A stretch of DNA of 64,000 bases from Deroplatys truncata (GCA_030765065.1 CM060975.1:200298007-200362006), one strand, 5' to 3'; positions 10,640 through 21,821 are shown, numbered from the stretch's first letter. Numbers and translations are program-made. The notes: generated by a model from the letters alone, not told the origin.

Positions 10640-10647
10640 TATTTATA
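10640..10647 (-). promoter_or_regulatory. TATA box of left polB
   Basis: TATAAATA on the minus strand, 32 bp upstream of the initiator A. This is the canonical spacing for an RNA polymerase II core promoter. The sequence is identical at the mirrored place in the right arm, so both copies should be expressed alike. Confidence 0.7.
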
Positions 10648-10924
10648 GAGAAAGCACGAACCTTTTTTAATCAATTATATCCTGATTATTAATACTAAAA
10701 ACGGTGATGAAGCGTGTAAGCTCTTATATATTTCAATTCGTGTTACACTGATGTTCGAGCGTCTCCGTATAGCTTCGTATGTTTAGAGAGAAAGTGTAAA
10801 GTATTGTGAAGATGTTATGTATTGTTCGGCTATAATCGTTCAGATTCGGAGAGCTTGACTGGTGAAGGTGATGAACGATCCGTCAACCGAGCAGGAGGCA
10901 AGCAGTCCCTTCGCGCAACGAAAC

Positions 10925-11640
10925 CTAGATGCAAAAGAAAGAAAATCGTGTTAGATGAGAAACCACTCCAGCATTCGCCTGCAGACCAGGGAAAACCTAA
11001 AAAATATGATGTCAGAGTGATCGACCAACAGGGAAATCAAACAAAAGACCTTAGAAACATATAGGTTAAGATGTAAATCAAATAAAAATGTAATAAAATC
11101 GTGATAGATGAGAACCCACTCAGACATTCGCCTACAGACCATGGAAAACCATGAAAAAATATGTCAGAGTGATCGACCAACAGGGAAATCAAACAAAAGA
11201 CCTTAGAAACATATAGGTTAAGATGTAAATCAAATAAAAATGCAATAAAATCGTGCTAGATGAGAAACCACCCAGACATTCGCCTACAGACCAGGCAAAG
11301 CCATGAAAAAAATCAAAGGGCTGAGCGACTGACGGATAGAGGGTGCAACCGACAGAGAAATCAAGCAAAAGGTTTCTAGAGACAAAAAAAGATGCAATTG
11401 AAATGGAATCATGATAGCAAATACCACTCCAGCATTCGCCTGCAGACCAGGGAAAACCTAAAAAATATGATGTCAGAGTGATCGACCAACAGGGAAATCA
11501 AACAAAAGACCTTAGAAACATATAGGTTAAGATGTAAATCAAATAAAAATGCAATAAAATCGTGATAGATGAGAACCCACTCAGACATTCGCCTGCAGAC
11601 CAGGGAAAATCATGAGAAACGTAAGGTCAGAGTAAACAAT
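10925..11640 (+). repeat. ~153-bp tandem repeats, about 4.5 units (left)
   Basis: The marker CATTCGCCTGCAGACCAGGG recurs at about 10973, 11126, 11278, 11435 and 11588, spaced 152-157 bp, with substitutions between units. The array lies upstream of polB and is transcriptionally divergent from it. The largest frame across its start opens with TTG, not ATG, so I do not call a gene. Confidence 0.85.
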
Positions 11641-13248
11641 TGATTGAAATCTAACCCCTGAACCCTAGAAATTCACGACAACTGAAAAACGAAACCCAGA
11701 TGTAGAGGAAATTTTGTACACCCTTGACGAAAAAACCCCGTCCGCTGGGGAAGTAACCTTTAAGTATACAATTGACATCTGTCATACCGATAAGGGACGG
11801 TTTGAAAGGCTTCCTAATAGCTCTACGCAAGTCACCTGAGCAAACACAGGAAATTCCTAAACCAGACAATTACAAGCCTGCTAAAACATTTTTTCCTACA
11901 ATAAGTAATTTAAATTCTACATGAAGATTATTCCAAAAAGTTTCATATCTCTTATTTCCTTCAATAAAATATCGAATATGACTCTAGCACCAGGGAAAAA
12001 AAATTAAACGGAGGGAAGCGATATTTTCTTTTTACGCTGAAATTATAATTAAATGCATAGCGTTCTTGCAGGAAAACCCCGCCCATATAGATTATAGGAA
12101 TGGATTCTGTTTAAAACATGTATTTTCACGCGGGGTGTATAGATTGTATCAGTAAGCATTCGTGACTATTACAATTATTTCCAAGTATTATTTTAAAAAG
12201 GGTTGTCTTATTCTCTTAGTAAACATAGGTCGAGAACGTTTTTTTACTTGGTATTTAGGGGCGTTCTTGCAGGAAAACACTGCCCATATAGATTATAGGA
12301 ATGGACTCTGTTTAAAACATGTATTTTTCACGCGTGGTGTATAGATTGTCTCAGTAAGCATTCGTGACTATTACAATTATCGCCAAGTATTATTTTACAA
12401 AAAGATTGGCTTATTCTCTTAGTAAACATAGGTTGAAATCGTTTTTTAAACAACTCTCCATTCGAGAGATATTTTTTGATTATTCCAGCAGAGAGAGAGA
12501 GAGAGATCGAGCCATATTTGTTTAAAAAAGCTTTTTTTTTCATTCACAGGAAATCTTCGAGAAAATTCGAGGAATTATTCAGTTGTACACCCTTGCTAAA
12601 ATAGTTTGTATACCCTTTGAAGAATGTTTACCTGGCTGGCAGAGTCTACCTCTGTCGACAGGCTGTCGCCTGCACATCTTGGACATTTATACATTAGGGT
12701 GGCTATTGTGCTTTAAAATGGGATAGCTATGTTTTAAGCTTACCACAAAAAAATTTTTCCCGATAATTAATATAATTCTACATGAAGAATATTAATGATT
12801 AAGTTTTCAATTAAACGTGTACTGTATAGATTCTGCACTTAAACATTCGACTGTATCTTTGTCATTATTTAAATACTCGCGTACAAGAATTGCAAACATG
12901 ATATCAAAAATTGTAGAAGTTTTTCCACCCTTATTTAATTAAAATTCATGTATATACTCTATTATTTAGCGATTTTTTCAATAATTCTCATGTACATCAT
13001 TCGTCAAAAAATCAGTGTACAATACGCATTTTTATACGTTTTAATGTTCGTTTATTTTTAAAACAGCTGCATTGGCCTCTAATTACGAGCAATAATTTTT
13101 TTCAGATTTACTCAGATGTGTAGCTTGTAGAATCGAATTAGGAAATATTTTAATAAATGTATTGTATTTTTTAGGTTAAAGCATCTACATTTTTAAAGTT
13201 AGCATGCCCGTTATTTGTATTCAGCGTAAAGATATTCATATATCATTT
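11641..13248. other. AT-rich non-coding arm segment with a 201-bp tandem duplication (left)
   Basis: No credible gene. A block starting GCGTTCTTGCAGGAAAAC is repeated at 12060 and 12261 (period 201 bp), including CCCATATAGATTATAGGAAT and a TCAGTAAGCATTCGTGAC stretch. The rest is AT-rich. The sequence is mirrored at about 15409-17016 in the other arm. Confidence 0.6.
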
Positions 13249-14036
13249 TTAAATCCCTCTTCTTAAATATAATGTATCGCAATCCATTTTTAAAATCAAA
13301 TCATAAATGCGTTTAATGCATATAATGGATGTCTTCATATACCCAATATGGCTGCCTTCACGTGTCGGGAAGCTAACATGGCGGCAGTCATCTTTTAGAA
13401 GCATACATTTCATGTCGATAAAGTAGCGAGCGACCGACAGGGTGAGAGAACTTCTTTCAGCGGCCAACAGATTGCGGTAAAGTAAGCCGTGCCATGTGGA
13501 ACCAAACACTGTGAAAGAGACAGAGGGTGGGGGTAGGCGGAAGAGACGCGCTGGGAGAGAGGTGAGGCCCGCCAGTTCGCCTCAGCGCGTCGTAAGGCTC
13601 GGACCTATACGTAGTAGCATGCACACCAACGCAGCTCGCGCCAGCGTCTTACGTAATTTAGTTTTTACGCTCACTATACCATTTAAATATACATTCATCT
13701 AAGAGATATAATATTCGTCAGGATGTCAGATGTCCAAATATACATAACAAAGAAATTAGTTACTGATATAAATGTAATATCGTACGTTCACCATTTTATT
13801 TTTAATTACTTTTTTTATTTTATTTGGGGATGAATTTGTATTCATGTCACGGGATTCAATCCTAGTCCTCCAGCCCGACTTGGAACAACAATCAATAACG
13901 AGCTACAATCCAAGGATATAATCGGTAATAATACAAATATTTTGATAAAGACCATCAAATGAAAAGGCCTTGGAAACGTATGTATTTCCCCTCACTTCCC
14001 CTCTTCCCCCACCACACAGTAGAAAATAAATGAGAG
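13249..14036. other. inner left arm with a CpG-richer island
   Basis: The 13370-13640 stretch is richer in CG dinucleotides than its surroundings. Overlapping short frames on both strands open with GTG rather than ATG and resemble nothing I know. It could be a control region. The end of the highly conserved arm lies at 14036. Confidence 0.4.
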
Positions 14037-14276
14037 TTCCAGCACACAAAGGATTTGCCGCCATCTGATAAGGTTCTTTGATCTATGCCGCTAGCCCCGC
14101 CCCCTCCCTTTGTGTGCTACTATTTGCCGCCCGGACGTGTGCCGCTAGCTCCTCCCTCTTCCCTTTGTGTGCTGATCTAATGCCGCCAGTGTCTGTGCCA
14201 CTAGCCCCGCCCCCTCCCCATGTGGTCTGGTCACGTGCTGGCGGCCACCCCTCCCCCACCCCTTCCCTTGTGACCC

Positions 14277-14294
14277 ACCCTTAAAAGCTACTGG
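14277..14294 (+). repeat. internal inverted end, left (ACCCTTAAAAGCTACTGG)
   Basis: A perfect 18-bp inverted repeat with 14421-14438. It contains AAGCTACT, the same last eight bases as the outer right end of the element, and so looks like the inner terminus of a left monomer. Confidence 0.65.
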
Positions 14295-14349
14295 ACACCC
14301 AATCCCCCTACCGAATCCTTTCTAATCCTATCCCGTACACTGGGCGCGC

Positions 14350-14405
14350 CCTCTCTTTGGGCTCTACTCCCACACTGGCCTCGGTATTGGAGTAGAGCAG
14401 AGAGG
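14350..14405. repeat. central hairpin
   Basis: GCTCTACTCC (14361-14370) pairs with GGAGTAGAGC (14389-14398) around an 18-nt loop. After a 4-nt bulge the stem extends with CCTCTCT (14350-14356) against AGAGAGG (14399-14405). It sits almost exactly midway between the two internal AGTAGCTT ends. Confidence 0.7.
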
Positions 14406-14420
14406 AGGGGGTATCATGCT

Positions 14421-14438
14421 CCAGTAGCTTTTAAGGGT
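14421..14438 (+). repeat. internal inverted end, right (CCAGTAGCTTTTAAGGGT)
   Basis: Partner of 14277-14294. From 14423 it reads AGTAGCTTTTAA, sharing AGTAGCTT with the outer terminus AGTAGCTTATTA. It therefore looks like the inner terminus of a right monomer. Confidence 0.65.
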
Positions 14439-15408
14439 GAAACCACAAAGGTTAAGTGTTTTCACGTGTGCTATTCTTTCACCGCATATCAGAGATACAG
14501 GACAATGCATTATTGTTCTCATCGTAAATGGCGGTGTCGGAATAGCAAAAAGCGGGGGTGGGAGTCGGCGGCATAGAAGAAAGGAACTTATCAGTGGTTG
14601 CATCGGCTTTGAAGCTGCGTTCTCTCATTTATTTTCTACTGTGTGGTGGGGGAAGAGGGGAAGTGAGGGGAAATACATACGTTTCCAAGGCCTTTTCATT
14701 TGATGGTCTTTATCAAAATATTTGAATTATTACCGATTATATCCTTGGATTGTAGCTCGTTATTGATTGTTGTTCCAAGTCGGCTGGAGGACTAGGATTG
14801 AATCCCGTAACATGAATACAAATTCATCCCCAAATAAAATAAAAAAGTAATTAAAAATAAAATGGTGAACGTACGATATTACATTTATATCAGTAACTAA
14901 TTTCTTTGTTATGTATATTTGGACATCTGACATCCTGACGAATATTATATCTCTTAGATGAATGTATATTTAAATGGTATAGTGAGCGTAAAAACTAAAT
15001 TACGTAAGACGCTGGCGCGAGCTGCGTTGGTGTGCATGCTACTACGTATAGGTCCGAGCCTTACGACGCGCTGAGGCGAACTGGCGGGCCTCACCTCTCT
15101 CCCAGCGCGTCTATTCCGCCTACCCCTACCCTCTGTCTCTTTCACAGTGTTTGGTTCCACATGGCACGGCTTACTTTACCGCAATCTGTTGGCCGCTGAA
15201 AGAAGTTCTCTCACCCTGTCGGTCGCTCGCTACTTTATCGACATGAAATGTATGCTTCTAAAAGATGACTGCCGCCATGTTAGCTTCCCGACACGTGAAG
15301 GCAGCCATATTGGGTATATGAAGACATCCATTATATGCATTAAACGCATTTATGATTTGATTTTAAAAATGGATTGCGATACATTATATTTAAGAAGAGG
15401 GATTTAAA

Positions 15409-17016
15409 AATGATATATGAATATCTTTACGCTGAATACAAATAACGGGCATGCTAACTTTAAAAATGTAGATGCTTTAACCTAAAAAATACAATACATT
15501 TATTAAAACATTTCCTAATTCGAATCTACAAGCTACACATCTGAGTAAATCTGAAAAAAATTATTGCTCGTAATTAGAGGCAAATGCAGCGGTTTTAAAA
15601 ATAAACGAACATTAAAACGTATAAAAATGCGTATTGTACACTGATTTTTTGACGAATGATGTACATGAGAATTATTGAAAAAATCGCTAAATAATAGAGT
15701 ATATACATGAATTTTAATTAAATAAGGGTGGAAAAACTTCTACAATTTTTGATATCATGTTTGCAATTCTTGTACGCGAGTATTTAAATAATGACAAATA
15801 TACAGTCGAATGTTTAAGTGCAGAATCTATACAGTACACGTTTAATTGAAAACTTAATCATTAATATTCTTCATGTAGAATTATATTAATTATCGGGAAA
15901 AATTTTTTTGTGGTAAGCTTAAAACATAGCTATCCCATTTTAAAGCACAATAGCCACCCTAATGTATAAATGTCCAAGATGTGCAGGCGACAGCCTGTCG
16001 ACAGAGGTAGACTCTGCCAGCCAGGTAAACATTCTTCAAAGGGTATACAAACTATTTTAGCAAGGGTGTACAACTGAATAATTCCTCGAATTTTCTCGAA
16101 GATTTCCTGTGAATGAAAAAAAAAAGCTTTTTTAAACAAATATGGCTCGATCTCTCTCTCTCTCTCTGCTGGAATAATCAAAAAATATCTCTCGAATGGA
16201 GAGTTGTTTAAAAAACGATTTCAACCTATGTTTACTAAGAGAATAAGCCAATCTTTTTGTAAAATAATACTTGGCGATAATTGTAATAGTCACGAATGCT
16301 TACTGAGACAATCTATACACCACGCGTGAAAAATACATGTTTTAAACAGAGTCCATTCCTATAATCTATATGGGCAGTGTTTTCCTGCAAGAACGCCCCT
16401 AAATACCAAGTAAAAAAACGTTCTCGACCTATGTTTACTAAGAGAATAAGACAACCCTTTTTAAAATAATACTTGGAAATAATTGTAATAGTCACGAATG
16501 CTTACTGATACAATCTATACACCCCGCGTGAAAATACATGTTTTAAACAGAATCCATTCCTATAATCTATATGGGCGGGGTTTTCCTGCAAGAACGCTAT
16601 GCATTTAATTATAATTTCAGCGTAAAAAGAAAATATCGCTTCCCTCCGTTTAATTTTTTTTCCCTGGTGCTAGAGTCATATTCGATATTTTATTGAAGGA
16701 AATAAGAGATATGTAACTTTTTGGAATAATCTTCATGTAGAATTTAAATTACTTATTGTAGGAAAAAATGTTTTAGCAGGCTTGTAATTGTCTGGTTTAG
16801 GAATTTCCTGTGTTTGCTCAGGTGACTTGCGTAGAGCTATTAGGAAGCCTTTCAAACCGTCCCTTATCGGTATGACAGATGTCAATTGTATACTTAAAGG
16901 TTACTTCCCCAGCGGACGGGGTTTTTTCGTCAAGGGTGTACAAAATTTCCTCTACATCTGGGTTTCGTTTTTCAGTTGTCGTGAATTTCTAGGGTTCAGG
17001 GGTTAGATTTCAATCA
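15409..17016. other. AT-rich non-coding arm segment (right)
   Basis: Mirror of 11641-13248, including the 201-bp tandem duplication (about 16397 and 16598 on this side). A (CT)-rich run lies near 16150. No gene is supported. Confidence 0.55.
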
Positions 17017-17732
17017 ATTGTTTACTCTGACCTTACGTTTCTCATGATTTTCCCTGGTCTGCAGGCGAATGTCTGAGTGGGTTCTCATCTATCACGATTT
17101 TATTGCATTTTTATTTGATTTACATCTTAACCTATATGTTTCTAAGGTCTTTTGTTTGATTTCCCTGTTGGTCGATCACTCTGACATCATATTTTTTAGG
17201 TTTTCCCTGGTCTGCAGGCGAATGCTGGAGTGGTATTTGCTATCATGATTCCATTTCAATTGCATCTTTTTTTGTCTCTAGAAACCTTTTGCTTGATTTC
17301 TCTGTCGGTTGCACCCTCTATCCGTCAGTCGCTCAGCCCTTTGATTTTTTTCATGGCTTTGCCTGGTCTGTAGGCGAATGTCTGGGTGGTTTCTCATCTA
17401 GCACGATTTTATTGCATTTTTATTTGATTTACATCTTAACCTATATGTTTCTAAGGTCTTTTGTTTGATTTCCCTGTTGGTCGATCACTCTGACATATTT
17501 TTTCATGGTTTTCCATGGTCTGTAGGCGAATGTCTGAGTGGGTTCTCATCTATCACGATTTTATTACATTTTTATTTGATTTACATCTTAACCTATATGT
17601 TTCTAAGGTCTTTTGTTTGATTTCCCTGTTGGTCGATCACTCTGACATCATATTTTTTAGGTTTTCCCTGGTCTGCAGGCGAATGCTGGAGTGGTTTCTC
17701 ATCTAACACGATTTTCTTTCTTTTGCATCTAG
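17017..17732 (-). repeat. ~153-bp tandem repeats (right)
   Basis: Mirror of the left array: the reverse complement of the CATTCGCCTGCAG marker recurs every ~153 bp. Same unit order as on the left, with at most occasional base changes. Confidence 0.85.
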
Positions 17733-18009
17733 GTTTCGTTGCGCGAAGGGACTGCTTGCCTCCTGCTCGGTTGACGGATCGTTCATCACCTTCACCAGTC
17801 AAGCTCTCCGAATCTGTACGATTATAGCCGAACAATACATAACATCTTCACAATACTTTACACTTTCTCTCTAAACATACGAAGCTATACGGAGACGCTC
17901 GAACATCAGTGTAACACGAATTGAAATATATAAGAGCTTACACGCTTCATCACCGTTTTTAGTATTAATAATCAGGATATAATTGATTAAAAAAGGTTCG
18001 TGCTTTCTC

Positions 18010-18017
18010 TATAAATA
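18010..18017 (+). promoter_or_regulatory. TATA box of right polB
   Basis: TATAAATA, 32 bp upstream of the A of the TCATTC initiator at 18040-18045, giving a 126-nt leader before the ATG at 18168. TATA, spacing and initiator are the same in the left arm. Confidence 0.7.
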
Positions 18018-18039
18018 GAGCGAACTTGAGTATTGAAAT

Positions 18040-18045
18040 TCATTC
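18040..18045 (+). promoter_or_regulatory. initiator of right polB (TCATTC)
   Basis: Fits the arthropod initiator consensus TCAKTY at the proper distance from the TATA box. Predicted transcription start at 18042. Confidence 0.6.
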
Positions 18046-18167
18046 TGTTGATCATCTCTGAGGTGTTAACATCGTGTTCTCTCCAAGAATAATCAGCTTT
18101 CTAAAGTGGTATCAAGGCGTACATTTCATTGATCAGTGATTAATACGTTATTACATCAAGAATAAAG

Positions 18168-21100
18168 ATGAATAACTCAGCGTATAAGGATATTATTCCA
18201 AGCGCTACTGGATATGCATGCGGAAAATGTGGGAAGAAGTTCCTCCGAGGTTATGACAAGAGAAGACACGAGATGAGCTGCAAGAAGTTCTTCAAATGTA
18301 AACATTGTAATGTAACCTTCAAAGATGGTTATAAGGGGCAGCGACACGAAGATATATGTGAAATAAGCAGCCCTCAGAAGAAAAGAAGATTGGAGCCAAC
18401 TAAACATCAGTTGCTGTCAACAATGGAGGACTGTGATATGAAAGAATATGAAACTTCATTCCATGGACGTTTGAAATCGTATTTTATACGATGTGAATCG
18501 GCTAGGGATCTGAATATATACCTGCATGAAGCAAAACAGCGGATAATCCAGGCTGTGCATAAAGAGCTCGGTATTCACAAGAGTTTGAAAATTAATCTGC
18601 TGGCTGAGTGTCGATTTGTTAACAGTATTGGTGAAACCTGTGACAAGACATTTAAAACCAGAAATCAAGCTGTTTTCCTAGAAACTGATCTGGACTCTAT
18701 GCTGGAAGTGAAATTCAAGAAATTGGTTACTGAAATGGATGAGTCTCAGCTTAAGGGTAGCAGCTGGGCCTTGCTTACTGTGGAAGGGGTACGCCTTCGT
18801 ATTAACAAGTACAACCCGTTGCGAGGAAGTAGCTACATACCCCTACCTCCCTCTGTTGAAGCAAGAAAAGCCTGCATTAACATCCAGAATTTAACTGATG
18901 AGCTATGTTTCATGTACTCTGTATTGGCCAAATTCGTTGAGAAGGATGCACAACGGGTGAGCAAATATAAGAAACTTCAAGATAAGTACGACTTCAGCTG
19001 TGTTTCCTATCCTACTCCACTTTCTCAAATACCAAAATTTGAGAAGTTTAACAAGATATCTATTAACGTTTTCGGGCTGGATGAGAAGCATGAAGTGTAT
19101 CCGATAAAGGTTGTTGACATTGAACTACCTGAACATCGCGACCTGCTACTATTGAATGACAGCAGTGGAAAGCATCACTACGTATATATAAAGAATTTTG
19201 AGAAACTCGTTCGACGCCAGAAAACTATCCGTAATGGACGGGTTTATAACTGCAAGCGTTGCTTTACACATTTTGACAATCGATACGGACGAAGTGGACT
19301 GGAAAAACTGCAGGAACATACATCAATCTGTAACCAACATGGTGTTGCGAGGGTAGTTATGCCTACAAAGGACAAATCAATCGTACAGTTTAAAAATTTT
19401 GAAAGGATGTTGAAACTACCTTATGTCATCTATGCTGATTTTGAGAGTATTCTCACTCCATGCCATACGTGTATACCCAATCCTGAAACTTCCTATACAA
19501 TCCCTTATCAAGAGCACACACCAATGAGCTTCTGTGTTTACGTGAAGCCTACATCTGGTGTTGAACATCTCGAAACTGGTCTTCCTAAGCAACCCTATGT
19601 GTATCGTGGTGCTGATGCTGCTCAGAAGTTTATGCTGTACCTGACATCTCTTGCAAAAATGATTGAGGACATATACAAATCTGCTAAGCCTCTGAAACTT
19701 ACGGATCAAGAGCAGTTGGATTTTGAGTCTTCTTCAGCATGCTACTTGTGTGGAAAACCCTTTACAGAAGAGAACTATAAAGTACGCGACCATGATCACA
19801 TCAGCGGTGAATATCGTGGAAGTCTTCATAATGAATGTAATTTAGCCTGTAAAACACCTAAATATATACCAGTCTTCATGCATAACCTTAGCGGATATGA
19901 CTCACATTTCATTGTTAAGGAGCTGGGTTGCACAAGTGAACGTGTGGAGGTAATTCCTAACTCTGAAGAAAGCTATATCTCATTCACCAAGTATGTAGGA
20001 GATATAAAGCTTCGATTTGTGGATAGCTTCCGATTCCTCAGTACAAGCTTGGATAAGTTGGTAAAAAATCTAACCTCGTATCCTGAAACGCTAAAGTACT
20101 TTGGAGAAGACAAATTGAAGTTGATGACCCGTAAGGGTGTATTTCCCTATGATTTTGTTACATCATGGGATGCCCTGAACGAAACCTGCCTGCCTCCTAA
20201 GGACTCTTTCTACAATAGATTAAATGAAGAAGAAATTAGTGATACTGACTACGATCATGCTAAAAATGTATGGGAGGTGTTTAATGTGAGAAACCTGGGA
20301 GAGTACAGCGATCTCTACTTAACTTCGGATGTACTTCTCCTAGCTGATGTCTTTGAGACGTTCAGAGAGCAAACCCTCAAAACACACAAAGTTGATCCTG
20401 CACATTATTTTACCTCTCCAGGTCTTACATGGGACGCCATGTTACTGTACACTGGAATTAAGCTGGAACTGTTACAGGATTATGATCAACTACTCATGGT
20501 GGAATCAGGTATAAGAGGAGGTTTATGCCAAGTTTCCCATCGGTATGCAGAGGCTAATAACACATATATGGAGAAGTTTGATCCGTCGAGACCAACCCAA
20601 TTTATCACATATGACGACGCTAATAACCAATATGGGTGGGCAATGTGTCACGCTCTCCCTTATGGTGGATTTGAGTGGGTATCGCCTGAAAAAATTGACT
20701 TAGAAAGACTACAAGAAGATGATCCTTACGGCTACATATTAGAAGTCGACATCGAGTATCCTGCAGAACTTCACGATCTACACAACGATCTACCTTTCCT
20801 GCCAGAGTGTATGAAACCATTGGAGGCATCTACAAAGAAACTGATACCTCATCTAGGACCTCGAAAGAAGTATGTAGTGCATTACAAGGCTTTGAAGCAA
20901 GCTCTTAGTCATGGACTACGGTTAACAAAAATCCATCGTGTGCTACAATTCCAACAGTCTCGATGGTTAAAACCGTATGTGGAATTTAACAACAGACTGC
21001 GACAACAAGCTGGAAATGATTTTGAGAAGGATCTCTACAAATTGTTCAACAATGCTATGTTCGGAAAAACTATGGACAACCTGCGTAACCGTATGGATAT

Positions 21101-21821
21101 ACGTCTGGTGACAAATGAGAAGACTCTAGAGAAGCTGATCGCCAAGCCTACGTTTATCGACAGGACGATATATGCTGATAATCTAGCTGCTGTACATATG
21201 GCCTCTCGTCAGATTGTATTCAACAAGCCTATATACATTGGTATGAGTGTGTTGGATATCTCCAAGACATTAATGTATAACTATCATTACGACGTTTTGT
21301 TGCCTTATTATGGAGCTGAAAACCTGAAGCTTATGTATATGGACACTGATTCGTTCATTCATCGTGTAACAACTGAAGATGTGTACCAGGACAAGCTACG
21401 TTTTCTTGAGCACCTAGATACTGCTGATTACCCTACAAGCCATATATGCTATTCACCTCTAAACAAGAAGGTACTTGGGAAATTTAAAGATGAGGCTAAT
21501 GGTAAAATCATTCAACGCTTTGTAGGGCTACGACCTAAAATGTATGCCCTAGATATCGATGGTTCAATGATAAAAAAGATTAAAGGTATAAAACGTAGTG
21601 CTATTAAGCAGTACGTCACGTTCGAGAGCTATACTGACTGTCTTAAAACCGGAGAAATTACCAGAACGCCCATGAATCTGATCCTGTCGCGACAGCATGC
21701 TCTTGCCACAGTACAAGTGAATAAAATTACATTGACACCATACGACGATAAAAGAATTATTGCTGAGGACGGAATAACGACATACGCCTATGGACATTAC
21801 AGCATTACAAGTAGTGTATAA
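18168..21821 (+). CDS. polB: protein-primed family-B DNA polymerase (Polinton-type), right copy
   Basis: Second intact 1217-codon copy, ATG to TAA, reading outward toward the right end. It has the same domain order as the left copy: paired C2HC fingers (18-64), a third Cys/His cluster (362-388), exonuclease motifs at 424-426, 572-578 and 717-721, the HNH-like metal motif (525-557) and polymerase motifs A (817), B (958-966) and C (1059-1061). Against the left copy it has T161 for I161 and N361 for T361, the latter directly before C362 of the third cluster; neither touches a catalytic residue. Two intact copies in one element imply recent origin, selection or homogenisation. Best matches should be Polinton/Maverick or adintovirus-like POLB of animals. 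Whether it is expressed cannot be told from sequence. Confidence 0.95.
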   Translation: MNNSAYKDIIPSATGYACGKCGKKFLRGYDKRRHEMSCKKFFKCKHCNVTFKDGYKGQRHEDICEISSPQKKRRLEPTKHQLLSTMEDCDMKEYETSFHGRLKSYFIRCESARDLNIYLHEAKQRIIQAVHKELGIHKSLKINLLAECRFVNSIGETCDKTFKTRNQAVFLETDLDSMLEVKFKKLVTEMDESQLKGSSWALLTVEGVRLRINKYNPLRGSSYIPLPPSVEARKACINIQNLTDELCFMYSVLAKFVEKDAQRVSKYKKLQDKYDFSCVSYPTPLSQIPKFEKFNKISINVFGLDEKHEVYPIKVVDIELPEHRDLLLLNDSSGKHHYVYIKNFEKLVRRQKTIRNGRVYNCKRCFTHFDNRYGRSGLEKLQEHTSICNQHGVARVVMPTKDKSIVQFKNFERMLKLPYVIYADFESILTPCHTCIPNPETSYTIPYQEHTPMSFCVYVKPTSGVEHLETGLPKQPYVYRGADAAQKFMLYLTSLAKMIEDIYKSAKPLKLTDQEQLDFESSSACYLCGKPFTEENYKVRDHDHISGEYRGSLHNECNLACKTPKYIPVFMHNLSGYDSHFIVKELGCTSERVEVIPNSEESYISFTKYVGDIKLRFVDSFRFLSTSLDKLVKNLTSYPETLKYFGEDKLKLMTRKGVFPYDFVTSWDALNETCLPPKDSFYNRLNEEEISDTDYDHAKNVWEVFNVRNLGEYSDLYLTSDVLLLADVFETFREQTLKTHKVDPAHYFTSPGLTWDAMLLYTGIKLELLQDYDQLLMVESGIRGGLCQVSHRYAEANNTYMEKFDPSRPTQFITYDDANNQYGWAMCHALPYGGFEWVSPEKIDLERLQEDDPYGYILEVDIEYPAELHDLHNDLPFLPECMKPLEASTKKLIPHLGPRKKYVVHYKALKQALSHGLRLTKIHRVLQFQQSRWLKPYVEFNNRLRQQAGNDFEKDLYKLFNNAMFGKTMDNLRNRMDIRLVTNEKTLEKLIAKPTFIDRTIYADNLAAVHMASRQIVFNKPIYIGMSVLDISKTLMYNYHYDVLLPYYGAENLKLMYMDTDSFIHRVTTEDVYQDKLRFLEHLDTADYPTSHICYSPLNKKVLGKFKDEANGKIIQRFVGLRPKMYALDIDGSMIKKIKGIKRSAIKQYVTFESYTDCLKTGEITRTPMNLILSRQHALATVQVNKITLTPYDDKRIIAEDGITTYAYGHYSITSSV

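Larger units (their letters stand above)
4447..14036 (+). repeat. left arm of the giant inverted repeat
   Basis: Matches 14622-24043 in reverse complement, with coordinates summing to about 28657 through the gene region and 28490 at the outer ends. The 167-bp offset is explained by minisatellite units missing from the right arm (8 units, less 1 bp). Only scattered substitutions and single-base indels were noticed elsewhere, including two amino-acid changes in polB. The outer 80 bp are identical between arms. Confidence 0.93.
14037..14621. other. non-identical centre of the palindrome
   Basis: This is the only part that does not match between arms at near-identity. The first 60-70 bp on each side (around 14041-14110 and 14560-14621) still align as a diverged inverted pair sharing GCGGCATAGA and TTATCAG. 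The left side carries three ~57-bp GC-rich repeats with GCCGCTAGC and CCCCGCCCC boxes (about 14085, 14142, 14198). No gene is supported. Confidence 0.7.

Noticed and set aside
10822..11064. 80-codon basic frame divergent from polB, conserved in both arms (S/T change)
   Set aside because: The frame opens with TTG, not ATG, and runs into the 153-bp repeats. Conservation is expected from the palindrome itself.
11651..11869. 72-codon frame in the arm
   Set aside because: Opens with TTG, low complexity of evidence, no known motif.
13249..13702. Overlapping 86- and 68-codon frames in a CpG-richer stretch, present in both arms
   Set aside because: Both open with GTG, overlap on opposite strands, and resemble no family I know.
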